A DNA stretch of 64,000 nt from Mesobacterium_A sp034670065 (GCA_034670065.1 JAXMOG010000004.1:248001-312000), one strand, 5' to 3'. Positions 25,737-35,193 are shown, counted from the stretch's first letter. The notes: generated by a model from the sequence alone, not told the origin. Numbers and translations: made by a program.

Positions 25737-26699
25737 TCATGTCAGCCGACGAGGCGGATTTCCATCCAGCCAACCGGCGATGTCATCGACCACATCGCGG
25801 TAATACGCGCGATAATTCTCTTGGGTCACATATCCAATATGCGGCGTCGCCAGCACATTGCTGAGCGTGCGAAACGGGTGGTCAACCGCCAATGGCTCCT
25901 GCTCAAAAACATCCAGAACCGCCCCGCCAATCCGCTTGTCCTGAAGGGCTTTGATCAGTGCGGGTTCATCAACCAAAGGCCCGCGCGCGGTGTTCATAAA
26001 CACTGCGTCCGGCCGCATCTGGCTCAACATCTTGGCCGTCACGAACCCGCGTGTATTTTCAGTTAACGCCAGTTGAATACACACCACGTCGCTTGTCTGG
26101 AAAAGCACATCCAGCGAAACAGCTTCAATCCCTAACGTCTCGCAACGCGACGCCTGATCTGTGCGGGTCCATCCGCAAACATCCATTCGAAAGGCCTGGC
26201 CAAAACGAGCTATTCGCCGGCCTTGCCGACCCAAACCCACAACCCCCAAACGGCGCCCTTCCAGCGTACGGCCAAGACCGATCTGCCAAGGTCCGCCCTC
26301 GCGAAAATTCGCCATTTCTTCGGGAATGTTGCGCATAAAGGCGATCAGCGCGCCCCAACCAAGTTCGGCCACGGAACCCCGCTCGCTCCCGGTGCCGCAC
26401 ACAACGATATTCAGCGCATGCGCGGCGACCAAATCGATGCTGCGATTGCGCATGCCTGTGGTGATAAGCAGTTTCAGCTTGGGCAATCGTCGCAGCAGGC
26501 TTTCGGAAAACACCGTGCGCTCGCGCATGGCGACAATAACCGCACAATCCGCCAACGCGTCAGCCACGCTATCCTCATCCCCCAGATGTGTTTCATACCG
26601 CCGAAGCGTCACACGCCCATCAAGAACCGACCAATCAGCGCTGGCAAAGGCCGCGTTCTGATAGTCGTCAAGAATGGCGCAGATCGGTCTGTCGGGCAT
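25737..26699 (-). CDS. D-2-hydroxyacid dehydrogenase family protein
   Basis: 320 residues. LGVVGLGRQGRRIARFG binds NAD, MNTARGPLVDE carries the catalytic arginine, FEQEPL the glutamate and ATPHIGYVTQE the histidine. The N-terminal part resembles the phosphoglycerate-dehydrogenase-like proteins common in catabolic clusters. It is on the same strand as the upstream TTT operon but separated from tctC by a terminator. The substrate is not evident. Confidence 0.85.
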   Translation of the reverse strand: MPDRPICAILDDYQNAAFASADWSVLDGRVTLRRYETHLGDEDSVADALADCAVIVAMRERTVFSESLLRRLPKLKLLITTGMRNRSIDLVAAHALNIVVCGTGSERGSVAELGWGALIAFMRNIPEEMANFREGGPWQIGLGRTLEGRRLGVVGLGRQGRRIARFGQAFRMDVCGWTRTDQASRCETLGIEAVSLDVLFQTSDVVCIQLALTENTRGFVTAKMLSQMRPDAVFMNTARGPLVDEPALIKALQDKRIGGAVLDVFEQEPLAVDHPFRTLSNVLATPHIGYVTQENYRAYYRDVVDDIAGWLDGNPPRRLT

Positions 26700-26722
26700 T
26701 TGGAATAAGGCATCTCAAAACG

Positions 26723-26758
26723 AAAAAAGCCCGACCACGCAGAACACGCGGTCGGGCT
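26723..26758 (-). terminator. Rho-independent terminator after tctC (second TTT system)
   Basis: On the minus strand AGCCCGACC and GGTCGGGCT form a 9-bp stem followed by six T, ten bases after the tctC stop. Confidence 0.85.
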
Positions 26759-26767
26759 GGTGTTGTT

Positions 26768-27718
26768 TTACTTCTTGATGCCAGCGGCGTCGGCGATGCC
26801 CTGCCACTTGGTCAGCTCGGTATCAATCTGCGTTTTGAATTCCGCAGTTGTGTTCCCATTCAGCGTCCATTCCAGCGGTGTCACTGTGTCAATGAACGTC
26901 TGGTTTTCAAGGGCTTCTTTGATGTCTGCGTTAACCTGTTCAACAATGGCCATGTCAGTTCCGCCAGGCGCAAAGACACCCAACCACTGTTTGATCTCAA
27001 GGTCGGTATAACCCAGTTCTGCAGCAGCAGGCACATCAGGCAGAACGTCGATACGCTCGTTGCCAAGAACGGCCAAGGCTCTGACTTTGCCTGCTTCCAG
27101 GTTCTTGCCAGCCGAGCTGATGCTCGAACCATAGATGTCCGTCTCGTTGCTCAGGATCGAAACAACAGCTGGGCCGCCGCCTTTGAAGTGAACAACATCA
27201 ACATTCGCACCGCTATCCGCGATGAATTTTTCCATTGCGAAGTGGGTGGTTGTACCCAGACCTGCGGTTGCCGCGAATTTCGGGCTTGCCTTGCTGGCCT
27301 CAATGAACTGCTCAAGCGTCTCATAGGGCGAGTCCGCATTGGTGATCAGAACAAAGGATACATGGCCCACGTTGATGATTGGGGTCAGGTCTGTACGGGA
27401 ATCAAACGGCAGATCCGGTTGGATCGAAGGCGCGGTAACAAACGCCGAAGACGTCATCAGCAAGGTGTGGCCGTCAGGCTCTGCCTGCGCAACATGGGCC
27501 GTGCCGATCATTGATCCGCCACCGGGCTTGTTGTCGACAACAACGGGCTGACCCCATTTCGCTTCCAGATATGGCGCCAGATAGCGGGTGAACACATCGG
27601 TGTTCCCTGATGGCGAATACGGGACCACAATTGTGACCGGTCCGGTTGGGAAGTCGGCGGCATGAGCCGGCATCGCCAACCCCAAAGCCGTCAACGCAGC
27701 TGCGATAAATTTTTTCAT
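26768..27718 (-). CDS. tctC: Tripartite tricarboxylate transporter binding protein (TctC/Bug family)
   Basis: 316 residues. MKKFIAAALTALGLAMPAHA is a clear signal peptide with cleavage before ADFPTGPVTIVVPYS. SPSGNTDVFTRYLAP and DNKPGGGSMIGTAHVAQAEPDG are the Bug ligand loops. The ATG at 27718 has GGAGG upstream; the longer frame is rejected. It is the third gene of the tctB-tctA-tctC operon, an order opposite to that of the first TTT system. It differs clearly from the first TctC in sequence, so it may bind a related but different acid. Confidence 0.91.
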   Translation of the reverse strand: MKKFIAAALTALGLAMPAHAADFPTGPVTIVVPYSPSGNTDVFTRYLAPYLEAKWGQPVVVDNKPGGGSMIGTAHVAQAEPDGHTLLMTSSAFVTAPSIQPDLPFDSRTDLTPIINVGHVSFVLITNADSPYETLEQFIEASKASPKFAATAGLGTTTHFAMEKFIADSGANVDVVHFKGGGPAVVSILSNETDIYGSSISSAGKNLEAGKVRALAVLGNERIDVLPDVPAAAELGYTDLEIKQWLGVFAPGGTDMAIVEQVNADIKEALENQTFIDTVTPLEWTLNGNTTAEFKTQIDTELTKWQGIADAAGIKK

Positions 27719-27756
27719 TGTTTCCTCCAATAGTTGGTCTGTTCTTTTCGTTGTCG

Positions 27757-29271
27757 TCACATTGAATTGGCACGCTCTGTTCGACGCTTTTTCGCGCCTT
27801 CTGAGGACCAAATGCTCCAAAGTAAGATCATTCCGGTTAAAGACATGATCGCGGCGCTCAGCGGTCGGTCGAAGAAGGTCATGAAATCCCCCCGCCCCAA
27901 CAACATGGCCCTGCGGAAATGCTCTTCCATCAAAGGGCCCAACACGAACCCCAGTAGCAACGGTGCACCGGGGAATTTAAAGATGCGCATGGCATAGCCC
28001 AAAGCCCCAAAGGCAAAGACCATCCATACGTTCAAAGGCGAGAAGCTGGCGCTGTAGGCACCGATGCAAATGAACAGCAAAACCGATGGGTACAGCAGGT
28101 GGTACGGGATCGTCAGCATACGCACCCAAACGCCGATCAGCGGGATGTTCAGAACCAACAGGATAACATTGCCAACCCAGAAGCTCATGATCAGCCCCCA
28201 GAACAGCTCTGGCTCGTCAGAAATCAGTGTGGGCCCCGGCGCAATGCCGTGGATCATCAAGGCCCCAAGCATCAGCGCCATCGTGGCACTTCCCGGTACG
28301 CCCAGCGAAAGCGTGGGAATAAACGCAGTTTGGTCAGCGGCATTGTTTGCAGCTTCGGGGGCCATGATGCCTTCGATCGCGCCTTTGCCAAACCGCTCCG
28401 GTGTTTTCGACAACCGCTTTTCAATGGCATAGGACAAGAACGCGGCGATGGATGGGCCCGTGCCCGGAAGCGTCCCAAAGAAAGAGCCCATGCTGGAACC
28501 GCGCAACATGGGAAACCACGACCGTCGCACATCATCACTGGTTGGTTTGATCGCTTTCAGCTTCACGCTCTCGGGGTCAATATCGGATGCCTTCACGCGA
28601 CGAACCGACATCACGATTTCGGCCACTCCAAAGACACCCATCGCCAACGCGATCAGGCTAACGCCCTCCATCAGCCCAAGACTGCCACCGGTGAAGCGCG
28701 CCGTGGCGGTTTGAGAATCCAACCCAACCAGACCGATGATCACCCCCAGTGTCATCATCGCCAAACCTTTGATGGCAGACCCTTCAGAGATGGTCGACGC
28801 CGCAACCAACCCCATCAACATCAGTGCGAAATACTCGGCAGATCCAAATCTTAACGCGTATTCTGCAATGATCGGGGTAAACAGTGTCAGCAAGATAATG
28901 CCAAAGGTCGCGCCAAAGAACGACGCGACGGTCGTCATGAACAGCGCAACACCGCCCCGGCCGCTTCGGGCCATCGGATAACCATCAAGGCAGGTCACGG
29001 CATTGGCCGGTGTCCCCGGAATATTCAGCAGGATCGACGCGGTACTGCCACCATAGGTGGTTCCATACCAAATACCCGCTAGCATGATCAGGGCTGTTGT
29101 CGGCTCCAGGTTATAGGTCAGCGGGAACAGCATAGAGATCGCCGCAAGCACCCCAACGCCGGGAATGACGCCCACCAATGTGCCCAGCAATGCACCAAGG
29201 AAGCAATAAAACAGGTTCGTCAGGCTAAGCGCGACGCCCAGACCAAGACCAAGGTTTCCAAGCAGCTCCAT
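27757..29271 (-). CDS. tctA: Tripartite tricarboxylate transporter large permease (TctA)
   Basis: 504 residues. LGTLVGVIPGVGVLAAISMLFP, YGTTYGGSTASILLNIPGTP, FFGTLPGTGPSIAAF and LGVPGSATMALMLGALMIHGI mark TctA. The start at 29271 overlaps the tctB stop as TGATG; ATG 29283 is an alternative. It is a paralogue of the TctA at 18406 with the same motifs. Confidence 0.92.
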   Translation of the reverse strand: MELLGNLGLGLGVALSLTNLFYCFLGALLGTLVGVIPGVGVLAAISMLFPLTYNLEPTTALIMLAGIWYGTTYGGSTASILLNIPGTPANAVTCLDGYPMARSGRGGVALFMTTVASFFGATFGIILLTLFTPIIAEYALRFGSAEYFALMLMGLVAASTISEGSAIKGLAMMTLGVIIGLVGLDSQTATARFTGGSLGLMEGVSLIALAMGVFGVAEIVMSVRRVKASDIDPESVKLKAIKPTSDDVRRSWFPMLRGSSMGSFFGTLPGTGPSIAAFLSYAIEKRLSKTPERFGKGAIEGIMAPEAANNAADQTAFIPTLSLGVPGSATMALMLGALMIHGIAPGPTLISDEPELFWGLIMSFWVGNVILLVLNIPLIGVWVRMLTIPYHLLYPSVLLFICIGAYSASFSPLNVWMVFAFGALGYAMRIFKFPGAPLLLGFVLGPLMEEHFRRAMLLGRGDFMTFFDRPLSAAIMSLTGMILLWSIWSSEGAKKRRTERANSM

Positions 29272-29720
29272 CAGAACGGCCACGCGAACAGAGGGATATT
29301 CAAACCAAGTCCAAACTTAAATACGCCCGGCGCAAGGAAGCATAGCGCAAGACACAGCAACCCAAGACTTGACGCCTTGATGCGCAGCTCCGCCAGGGAA
29401 GAGATAACGGTAATTCCGATGATCGCCGGGATCAGGCCGAAAGGCTCCACCATGATCGCAAACGCAAAAACGCCGCCCAAAACAAACAAAGGCGACCAGA
29501 AGCGAAGATCAGGCCTCTCCCCCTCATTGCGAAGGGACTGCACCACCAAGATCAACCCGAAGAACGCCAACAACACGCCAAGTCCAGCCGGAAAAGCGCC
29601 AGGCCCCATCCTTGAAAGCGTGCCAAGCGGATAGTTGGAAATGGAAACGATACTGACAGTGGCCCCCGCAATCATCAGCAGCGCGCCAGCCGCCATATCG
29701 GTATAGTCGAATCTGTACAT
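29271..29720 (-). CDS. tctB: Tripartite tricarboxylate transporter small membrane subunit (TctB)
   Basis: 149 residues, about four helices. LGTLSRMGPGAFPAGLGVLLAF is the family loop and the C-terminus (FKFGLGLNIPLFAWPF) is typical. It is the first gene of the second TTT operon, 55 bases from candidate operator C. Confidence 0.84.
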   Translation of the reverse strand: MYRFDYTDMAAGALLMIAGATVSIVSISNYPLGTLSRMGPGAFPAGLGVLLAFFGLILVVQSLRNEGERPDLRFWSPLFVLGGVFAFAIMVEPFGLIPAIIGITVISSLAELRIKASSLGLLCLALCFLAPGVFKFGLGLNIPLFAWPF

Positions 29721-29775
29721 ACTCTCCCCTTCACTTCACCTGATCGAAATCAAGCAAGGCTATCCATAAAAGGCA

Positions 29776-29791
29776 ATAACATAGCTTTTAG
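29776..29791. promoter_or_regulatory. AT-rich palindrome, candidate operator C
   Basis: ATAACATAGCTTTTAG fits the regional ATAA-N8-TTAT pattern with one mismatch and shares TAGCTTT with operator A. It lies 55 bases upstream of tctB on the minus strand. Confidence 0.5.
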
Positions 29792-29930
29792 AAAATTGAA
29801 ACTTTATTTTTCCCAAAATCTGGGGCACCATGCGCCCAAGAAGCGAAAAAATGAGATATTCCGCTTGAAAAACAAGGTCCGACCGCCCTGAAAGGGCCAG
29901 TCAAAGGCAAGAAGATCAACCGAGCGTAGA

Positions 29931-29946
29931 ATAAAACTATACTTAT
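29931..29946. promoter_or_regulatory. AT-rich palindrome, candidate operator C2
   Basis: ATAAAACTATACTTAT matches ATAA-N8-TTAT exactly. It sits 149 bases before the FadB-like gene, in the same 375-base divergent intergenic region as operator C. No coding sequence is recognised in that region. Confidence 0.5.
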
Positions 29947-30095
29947 GACTTTTGTTGCGGTAAACCACCCTGACGCACTGGCCCATAATGGCCCCGCCTT
30001 CCCACAATGGTTTCTGCCTCAAAGCTCAAAGCCAATGAACCTGAGCATCTGCCAGAAACCTGGCGCTTGGCGCTGAACTGACGGAGAATTTAATC

Positions 30096-32249
30096 TTGGC
30101 TGATGAGCTTTCAAAAATCAACAGCAGTCACCGCAAGCCGCATGAACAGTCCGGCAGCGCAGACCAACGTACAGCTCCGGAAACCAAACCGTTGAGCAAA
30201 GTCACCTTGGACATGCGCGCCGACATCGCTGTGCTGACAATCAACAACCCTCCGGTAAACGCGGGGTCCATTGATGTGCGCACCGGTCTTTTGAGCGGCC
30301 TGACGGCAGCCAAGGAAAACGGGGCTAAGGCTGTTGTTATTTTGGGCGCAGGGCGTTGTTTTGTGGCCGGGTCAGATTTGCGGGAATTTGGACAGCCACT
30401 TGCCTTTCCAGAACTTCCTGACGTGATCCGCGCAATCGAAGATACCCCCTTCCCCGTGCTGGCTGCGCTTCATGGCGTTGCGCTTGGCGGCGGTTTGGAA
30501 CTGGCGCTTGGCTGCGATTACCGCATAGCGGCGCCTGATACCAAACTTGGCCTTCCCGAAGTCTCGCTTGGATTTGTGCCGGGCGCTGGCGGGACCCAGC
30601 GGTTGCCACGCCTAGTCGGTATCAGCAAAGCCATCGCCATGATTTGCGGGGCCACTCGCATTTCCGCTAGAGAAGCCTGTGATATTGGACTGATCGACGC
30701 GGTGACAGACGGCGACTTGCTAGAGGCCGCATTGGCATTTTTGAACGAAGCGCCACGCCCCAAGCGGCCGTCCAAAGAGCAATCCGCCCCGCAAGACGGC
30801 GACGGGATGATTGAAGCGGCCGAAGCACGCGCGCTTAAACGCGGCAAGGGGCGCCCAAACGTGGCCGAGGCCATCCGCCTGATCAACAAGGCCGCGACAA
30901 CAGACGCCGACACGGCCCTGGCCGACGAACGCGCAACCTTCCAAACTCTGCGGCTAAGCGATGATGCCTTTGCCTTGCGGTATTTGTTCTTTTCCGAGCG
31001 CCGCGCCGGAACGGTTGAAGGTCTGAACTTGAAGACCGCAGGCAACATACGCCGGATCGGGGTTATTGGCGGCGGCACAATGGGACAAGGGATCGTGCGC
31101 GCATTCCTGGCGGCTGGCTTGTCTGTCACCGTGGTAGAGCGTGACGGCGCAGCCTTGGACATCGCGCTGGAGAAAATTGGCGAGAGCTTGAAATCCAGCG
31201 CACAACGTGGCCGCCTGACCCACGCCGCCTGCGCATCCCGCTTGGCGGCATTGGATGGCGCTGAGGACGTTGCCGAGCTGGCAAGCTGTGATCTGGTGAT
31301 CGAAGCCGTTTTCGAAGACATGGCGGTCAAGAAAGACGTACTGGGCAAGGTGGAACAGGTTGTTGCCCCCGAAACCATTATTGCAACCAACACGTCCTAC
31401 CTGGACATTGATGAAATGGTTTCGGACCTGGATCATCCACAGCGGGTGCTGGGCCTGCACTTCTTCAGCCCTGCCGATATCATGCCCTTGCTTGAAATCG
31501 TGCGCTCTGCCAGCACCTCTGACTCAACGCTTGCCAGCGGGTTAAAGCTGGCGCGCAAATTGACCAAGCAACCGGTGGTGTCCCGCGTGGCCGAAGGGTT
31601 TATCGGCAACCGGATTTACAATGCCTACCGTCGACGTGCCGAATTGCTGGTCTTGGATGGCGCATCACCAGATGCGGTTGATCAGGCCGCCCAGGCCTTT
31701 GGCTTTGCCATGGGGCCGTTTCTGGTATCCGACATGTCTGGCTTGGACATTGCCTGGGCCATGCGCAAACGTCAGGCACCAACCCGCGACCCAAACGCGC
31801 GCTATGTGACCATTGCTGATAGCTTGTGTGAGGCCGGGCGCTTGGGCCGTAAAACAGGAAAAGGGTGGTACAATTACATCGATGGCAAGCCCGAAGCCGC
31901 GCCAGAAGTGACCGAAGTGATCGCCCAAGCCCGTGCCAAAGCTGGAATAACCCCAGTGTCCTATGACCCGCAAACCATCCAGCACCAGCTGATGGCTGCC
32001 ATCGTGAACGAAGCTGCGCTCTTGCTGGAGGAAGGCGTTGCGCAGCGGCCCTCAGACGTGGATGTGACTTTGACAAATGGCTATGGCTTTCCACGTTGGC
32101 GCGGCGGGCCGCTGTATTGGGCCGCAAAACAAGATCCAACCTCGCTGCAAGCGGATCTGGATACCCTTGCCAATGGGGTTGGTCATGGTCACCGCGCCGG
32201 TCCGGTTCACAAAATCCTGGCCCTACTGACCGCGTCGAACGAGGCTTAA
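30096..32249 (+). CDS. Bifunctional enoyl-CoA hydratase / 3-hydroxyacyl-CoA dehydrogenase (FadB-like)
   Basis: 717 residues. The N-terminal crotonase domain has GVALGGGLELALGCDYRIA and GLPEVSLGFVPGAGGTQRL. The dehydrogenase part has IGVIGGGTMGQGIVRAF, IEAVFEDMAVKK, GLHFFSPADIMPLLEIV and EGFIGNRIYNAYRR. It hydrates an enoyl-CoA and oxidises the product with NAD. No thiolase partner lies in the window. The only start near a GGAG is TTG at 30096, giving an unusual polar tail of about 35 residues before the fold; a later start cannot be excluded. Confidence 0.9.
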   Translation: MADELSKINSSHRKPHEQSGSADQRTAPETKPLSKVTLDMRADIAVLTINNPPVNAGSIDVRTGLLSGLTAAKENGAKAVVILGAGRCFVAGSDLREFGQPLAFPELPDVIRAIEDTPFPVLAALHGVALGGGLELALGCDYRIAAPDTKLGLPEVSLGFVPGAGGTQRLPRLVGISKAIAMICGATRISAREACDIGLIDAVTDGDLLEAALAFLNEAPRPKRPSKEQSAPQDGDGMIEAAEARALKRGKGRPNVAEAIRLINKAATTDADTALADERATFQTLRLSDDAFALRYLFFSERRAGTVEGLNLKTAGNIRRIGVIGGGTMGQGIVRAFLAAGLSVTVVERDGAALDIALEKIGESLKSSAQRGRLTHAACASRLAALDGAEDVAELASCDLVIEAVFEDMAVKKDVLGKVEQVVAPETIIATNTSYLDIDEMVSDLDHPQRVLGLHFFSPADIMPLLEIVRSASTSDSTLASGLKLARKLTKQPVVSRVAEGFIGNRIYNAYRRRAELLVLDGASPDAVDQAAQAFGFAMGPFLVSDMSGLDIAWAMRKRQAPTRDPNARYVTIADSLCEAGRLGRKTGKGWYNYIDGKPEAAPEVTEVIAQARAKAGITPVSYDPQTIQHQLMAAIVNEAALLLEEGVAQRPSDVDVTLTNGYGFPRWRGGPLYWAAKQDPTSLQADLDTLANGVGHGHRAGPVHKILALLTASNEA

Positions 32250-32252
32250 ACC

Positions 32253-32408
32253 ATGAAAAAGGGTGATTTCTGGCGAATGGGACCTGTCAGCCTCTACGGC
32301 GATGACCGCCAGGAACAGCCAAAAGAACACGCCCACCACGCGATGATCGCCGCGATATGCATTCGCCTGGGCGATAAAGCCGCCTGCCAAAATGAGGGAT
32401 TGAAATGA
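32253..32408 (+). CDS. Small uncharacterised protein, 51 residues, coupled to the GST gene
   Basis: An ATG three bases after the FadB-like stop opens 51 codons whose TGA overlaps the GST ATG (ATGA). The product starts MKKGDFWRMGPVSLYGDDRQ and ends with two cysteines, CIRLGDKAAC, in the last third. It is charged and histidine-rich in the middle (KEHAHHAM), with no signal or membrane helix. I do not recognise a family. The tight spacing on both sides argues that it is translated; it could otherwise be only a coupling leader or remnant. Confidence 0.45.
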   Translation: MKKGDFWRMGPVSLYGDDRQEQPKEHAHHAMIAAICIRLGDKAACQNEGLK

Positions 32409-33070
32409 AACTACATTGGTCACCACGCTCGCCCTTTGTGCGTAAGGTCATGATTGTTTTGAACGAAACCGGACTGGTGTCGCAGGTGGAATGCGTGCGT
32501 TCGGTCGTTGCGATCAATCAACCGCCCAATATGGCGGTGATGGCAGACAATCCGCTGAACAAAATTCCGACGCTGATCACCGATGATGGGCTGGCGCTTT
32601 TCGACAGTCGCGTGATTTGTGAATTTTTGGATATGAAGGCCGAAACAGGCTTGTTCCCGACAGACCCGGCCAGACGCTTTCGCCAATTGCGCTGGCAGGC
32701 CCTGGCCGATGGGATGACCGACAATCTGCTACTGTGGCGCACAGAAATGACGCGTGAAACCGGCCCGTGGCCCGCCATCACCAGCGGTTGGCTGACCAAG
32801 ACGCGGGCAGCAATGTCCCTATTGGAAAAGGAAGCCGCGGACCTGGCAAAAGACCCATTTGGAATTGCGCATGTCGCCCTGATCAGCGCATTGGGGCAAC
32901 TTGATTTCCGTTGGCCCGATTGCCAGTGGCGCGATCACTTCCCTACCCTTGCGGCACTAGAGCACGATCTGGCCCAAAGACCATCTGTCATCGCATCCCC
33001 CAAGGCAGAAGATCAAGACGAGGCTGCGGCGCAGGTCACTGCCGGCCAACTGACCTTTGCCGATCAATGA
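32405..33070 (+). CDS. Glutathione S-transferase family protein
   Basis: 221 residues. The N-terminal thioredoxin-like domain has WSPRSPFVRKVMIVLNE, the serine region typical of the active site, and NPLNKIPTLITDDG with the cis-proline; FDSRVICEFLD binds glutathione. The C-terminal part is helical. In catabolic operons such enzymes isomerise or open pathway intermediates. It follows the FadB-like gene and the 51-residue frame in one operon. Confidence 0.85.
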   Translation: MKLHWSPRSPFVRKVMIVLNETGLVSQVECVRSVVAINQPPNMAVMADNPLNKIPTLITDDGLALFDSRVICEFLDMKAETGLFPTDPARRFRQLRWQALADGMTDNLLLWRTEMTRETGPWPAITSGWLTKTRAAMSLLEKEAADLAKDPFGIAHVALISALGQLDFRWPDCQWRDHFPTLAALEHDLAQRPSVIASPKAEDQDEAAAQVTAGQLTFADQ

Positions 33071-33154
33071 TATGGCACACATGATCGCCTCATACGCCAA
33101 TCTAAATTGCTCATCACTGGCGGCGTCCGGTGTTAAGCCAGTCTTGGGGCAATC

Positions 33155-34195
33155 ATGAAAAGTATCGGGATTATCCTTGGGTTATATTTGCTTGCCGCGC
33201 CGTTCGGATATCTGCTGAACCATGCCGGCGTTCCATTGGCCTGGATGATCGGACCTTTGCTGGTGATTGCGGCGCTGGTCAGCACTGGCATTGTCAAACA
33301 GACCGTTCCCACCGGCACCCGCCCGATTGGCCAGATTGTTGTCGCGACATTTGTCGGGGCGCACTTCTCGCCCGAAGCGTTTCATGCGCTTCGCCATACC
33401 GCGCCACTGGTCATCGGGCTAAGCTTGTTCACTTTGGCCGGGTCGCTGTTGGTGGCACGTCTACAGATGAAACTGTTTCAAACCGACCCGGTAACAGCAA
33501 TATTATCTGTCGTTCCCACCTCGCCTGTCGAGGCCGGCGTTTTGGCCGAAGCCAATAACGTTTCCCCGACACCCATCATCTTTTCCCAGACCGTACGCAT
33601 TGCGATGGTGGTGCTTTTGGTGCCTTTCTTGATGTACGCCACGGCTGGTGGGGGATTGCACCCTCCAATAGTGCCATCCCCTGATACAACCGCGCAGGGC
33701 AACATGTGGCTTATGGTTGCTGGCGCCATTGCTGGGGTCACTCTGTTTAAAACCCTGCGACTAACCAATCCGTTTTTCCTTGGCCCGCTGTTTGCCTCTT
33801 CAGTATTGGCCGCATTGGGATTGCAAACCTACCATATTCCGACGGAAATTCTGTATGGTGCACAGCTGATCTTGGGCACTTGGCTGGGCTCGTGTTTTCG
33901 CCCCGAACTCTGGCGATCCGGCGGCCGTGTCTTTGCCCCTGTCGCGTTAAGCTCCACCCTTTTACTGACCGTTTGCTGCCTTGGGGCTTTTCTGGCGTCA
34001 TTGCTGTTCAATGTCCCTCTGCCCACGCTTGTACTGGGCGCCGCACCGGGTGGCGTTACAGAGATGGCGTTGACAGCAGGAACATTGGGCCTGGATGTCG
34101 CTCTGGTGACGGTTTTCCACCTGGCGCGCATATTCATCATCATGCCCAGCTTGGGCCGAATAGTCCGCGCACAGCAACCAAACCCATCTGTCTAA
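33155..34195 (+). CDS. AbrB-family (PF05145-type) integral membrane protein
   Basis: 346 residues with about ten hydrophobic helices in two similar halves. The N-terminal repeat GVPLAWMIGPLLVIAA is matched later by FFLGPLFASSVLAALG; SVVPTSPVEAGVLAEANNVS and LGAAPGGVTEMALTAGTLGLD are the conserved polar motifs. The family is of unknown function, often annotated ammonia monooxygenase or AbrB transporter. It is not the DNA-binding AbrB. The cluster suggests transport of an organic acid. Confidence 0.82.
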   Translation: MKSIGIILGLYLLAAPFGYLLNHAGVPLAWMIGPLLVIAALVSTGIVKQTVPTGTRPIGQIVVATFVGAHFSPEAFHALRHTAPLVIGLSLFTLAGSLLVARLQMKLFQTDPVTAILSVVPTSPVEAGVLAEANNVSPTPIIFSQTVRIAMVVLLVPFLMYATAGGGLHPPIVPSPDTTAQGNMWLMVAGAIAGVTLFKTLRLTNPFFLGPLFASSVLAALGLQTYHIPTEILYGAQLILGTWLGSCFRPELWRSGGRVFAPVALSSTLLLTVCCLGAFLASLLFNVPLPTLVLGAAPGGVTEMALTAGTLGLDVALVTVFHLARIFIIMPSLGRIVRAQQPNPSV

Positions 34196-34213
34196 ATTAG
34201 CACCCATTAAAAT

Positions 34214-34231
34214 ATAAAAACTAGGTTTTAT
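34214..34231. promoter_or_regulatory. AT-rich palindrome, candidate operator D
   Basis: ATAAAAACTAGGTTTTAT has 6-base arms ATAAAA/TTTTAT around ACTAGG; it is two bases longer than the other sites. It lies 46 bases before the GntR gene, suggesting autoregulation. Confidence 0.6.
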
Positions 34232-34277
34232 GATTGATAGAAGGTCCAGTCTCTAGTACCCTCTTACAACAGAGGCA

Positions 34278-35042
34278 ATGATGAGTACTGGTGACATGGC
34301 AAATCCTGAAAACACGACGGTCACGGCGCTGCGCAAAAGCAATGTTGCGCGCTACATTCAGCTTGCCAGCCTGTTTCGAAATCGCATCGAGTCCGGCGAA
34401 TGGGACGTGGGAGACAAAATCCCCAATGTCGAGTCACTGGCCAAACAATGCGGCGTCGCCACGATGACGATCCGTCAGGCGCTGGACATTCTGGCCTCTG
34501 AAGGGTTGATCGAACGGTTTCGCGCCAAGGGCACCTTTGTCACCGAGCGGCCAAACAAAGACATCTGGTGTGAAGTTAAAACCGATTGGACCGGCCTGCT
34601 GATTGCGCGAGACAACGCATCAATTGAAATTCTGGGGGACGAGCGTAACGTTCAACTGCCCAAACGCGATGGCCTGACTGGCAATTTGGCCCCCGGTTAT
34701 CGGCACCTGAAGCGGCGTCATTCCCGCGATGGCATTCCGTTCCTGCTGGCCGATGTTTTTGTGGACGAACGGGTCTGCCCCCACATCCCAGAAAGCGCCT
34801 ATACTCAAGTTACCGCGATGCGGCTGATTGCCGACATCCCCGGCCAAAAGATCACCGATGCGCATCAAACCGTCACCATCGGATCCGCCGATCTGGAAAC
34901 ATCGAATGCTTTGAACATTTCGATTGGTGATCCGGTGGCCAAGGTACTGCGGGTTGCCATTAACGAGGTCGGCGATCTGATCCTTGCCGCAAACGGTGTC
35001 TACCGGGGGGATATGATGAAAATCTCGGTCAAACTTCGCTAA
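34278..35042 (+). CDS. GntR-family regulator, HutC/UTRA type
   Basis: 254 residues. The winged helix is YIQLASLFRNRIESGEWDVG...QCGVATMTIRQALDILASEG. The C-terminal half is a UTRA effector domain with the usual pattern of an R-x-R-x4-G-x-P site (KRRHSRDGIPFLLADVFV). It is the only regulator inside region 3, located centrally, with a palindrome in its own promoter. I infer that it controls the surrounding operons through the six ATAA-N8-TTAT sites. GntR UTRA proteins normally repress until an acid or sugar ligand binds. Confidence 0.87.
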   Translation: MMSTGDMANPENTTVTALRKSNVARYIQLASLFRNRIESGEWDVGDKIPNVESLAKQCGVATMTIRQALDILASEGLIERFRAKGTFVTERPNKDIWCEVKTDWTGLLIARDNASIEILGDERNVQLPKRDGLTGNLAPGYRHLKRRHSRDGIPFLLADVFVDERVCPHIPESAYTQVTAMRLIADIPGQKITDAHQTVTIGSADLETSNALNISIGDPVAKVLRVAINEVGDLILAANGVYRGDMMKISVKLR

Positions 35043-35193
35043 TCCATTTCAGCCAGTGGATCACAGCGCGGCCGATAGTCCCCTGTAGCCTTCCTGTGGA
35101 TTTCGCTTGGCCAGGAATGCGATCGCGCGACGCGATCAAAAAACCGCGCGATCATCCCTCTCTGGCTGGACAGGCATTGAGGCCCAATAACGG

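Noticed and set aside
33155..34195. AbrB name suggesting a DNA-binding transition-state regulator
   Set aside because: The protein is an integral membrane protein of a different family that shares only the name.
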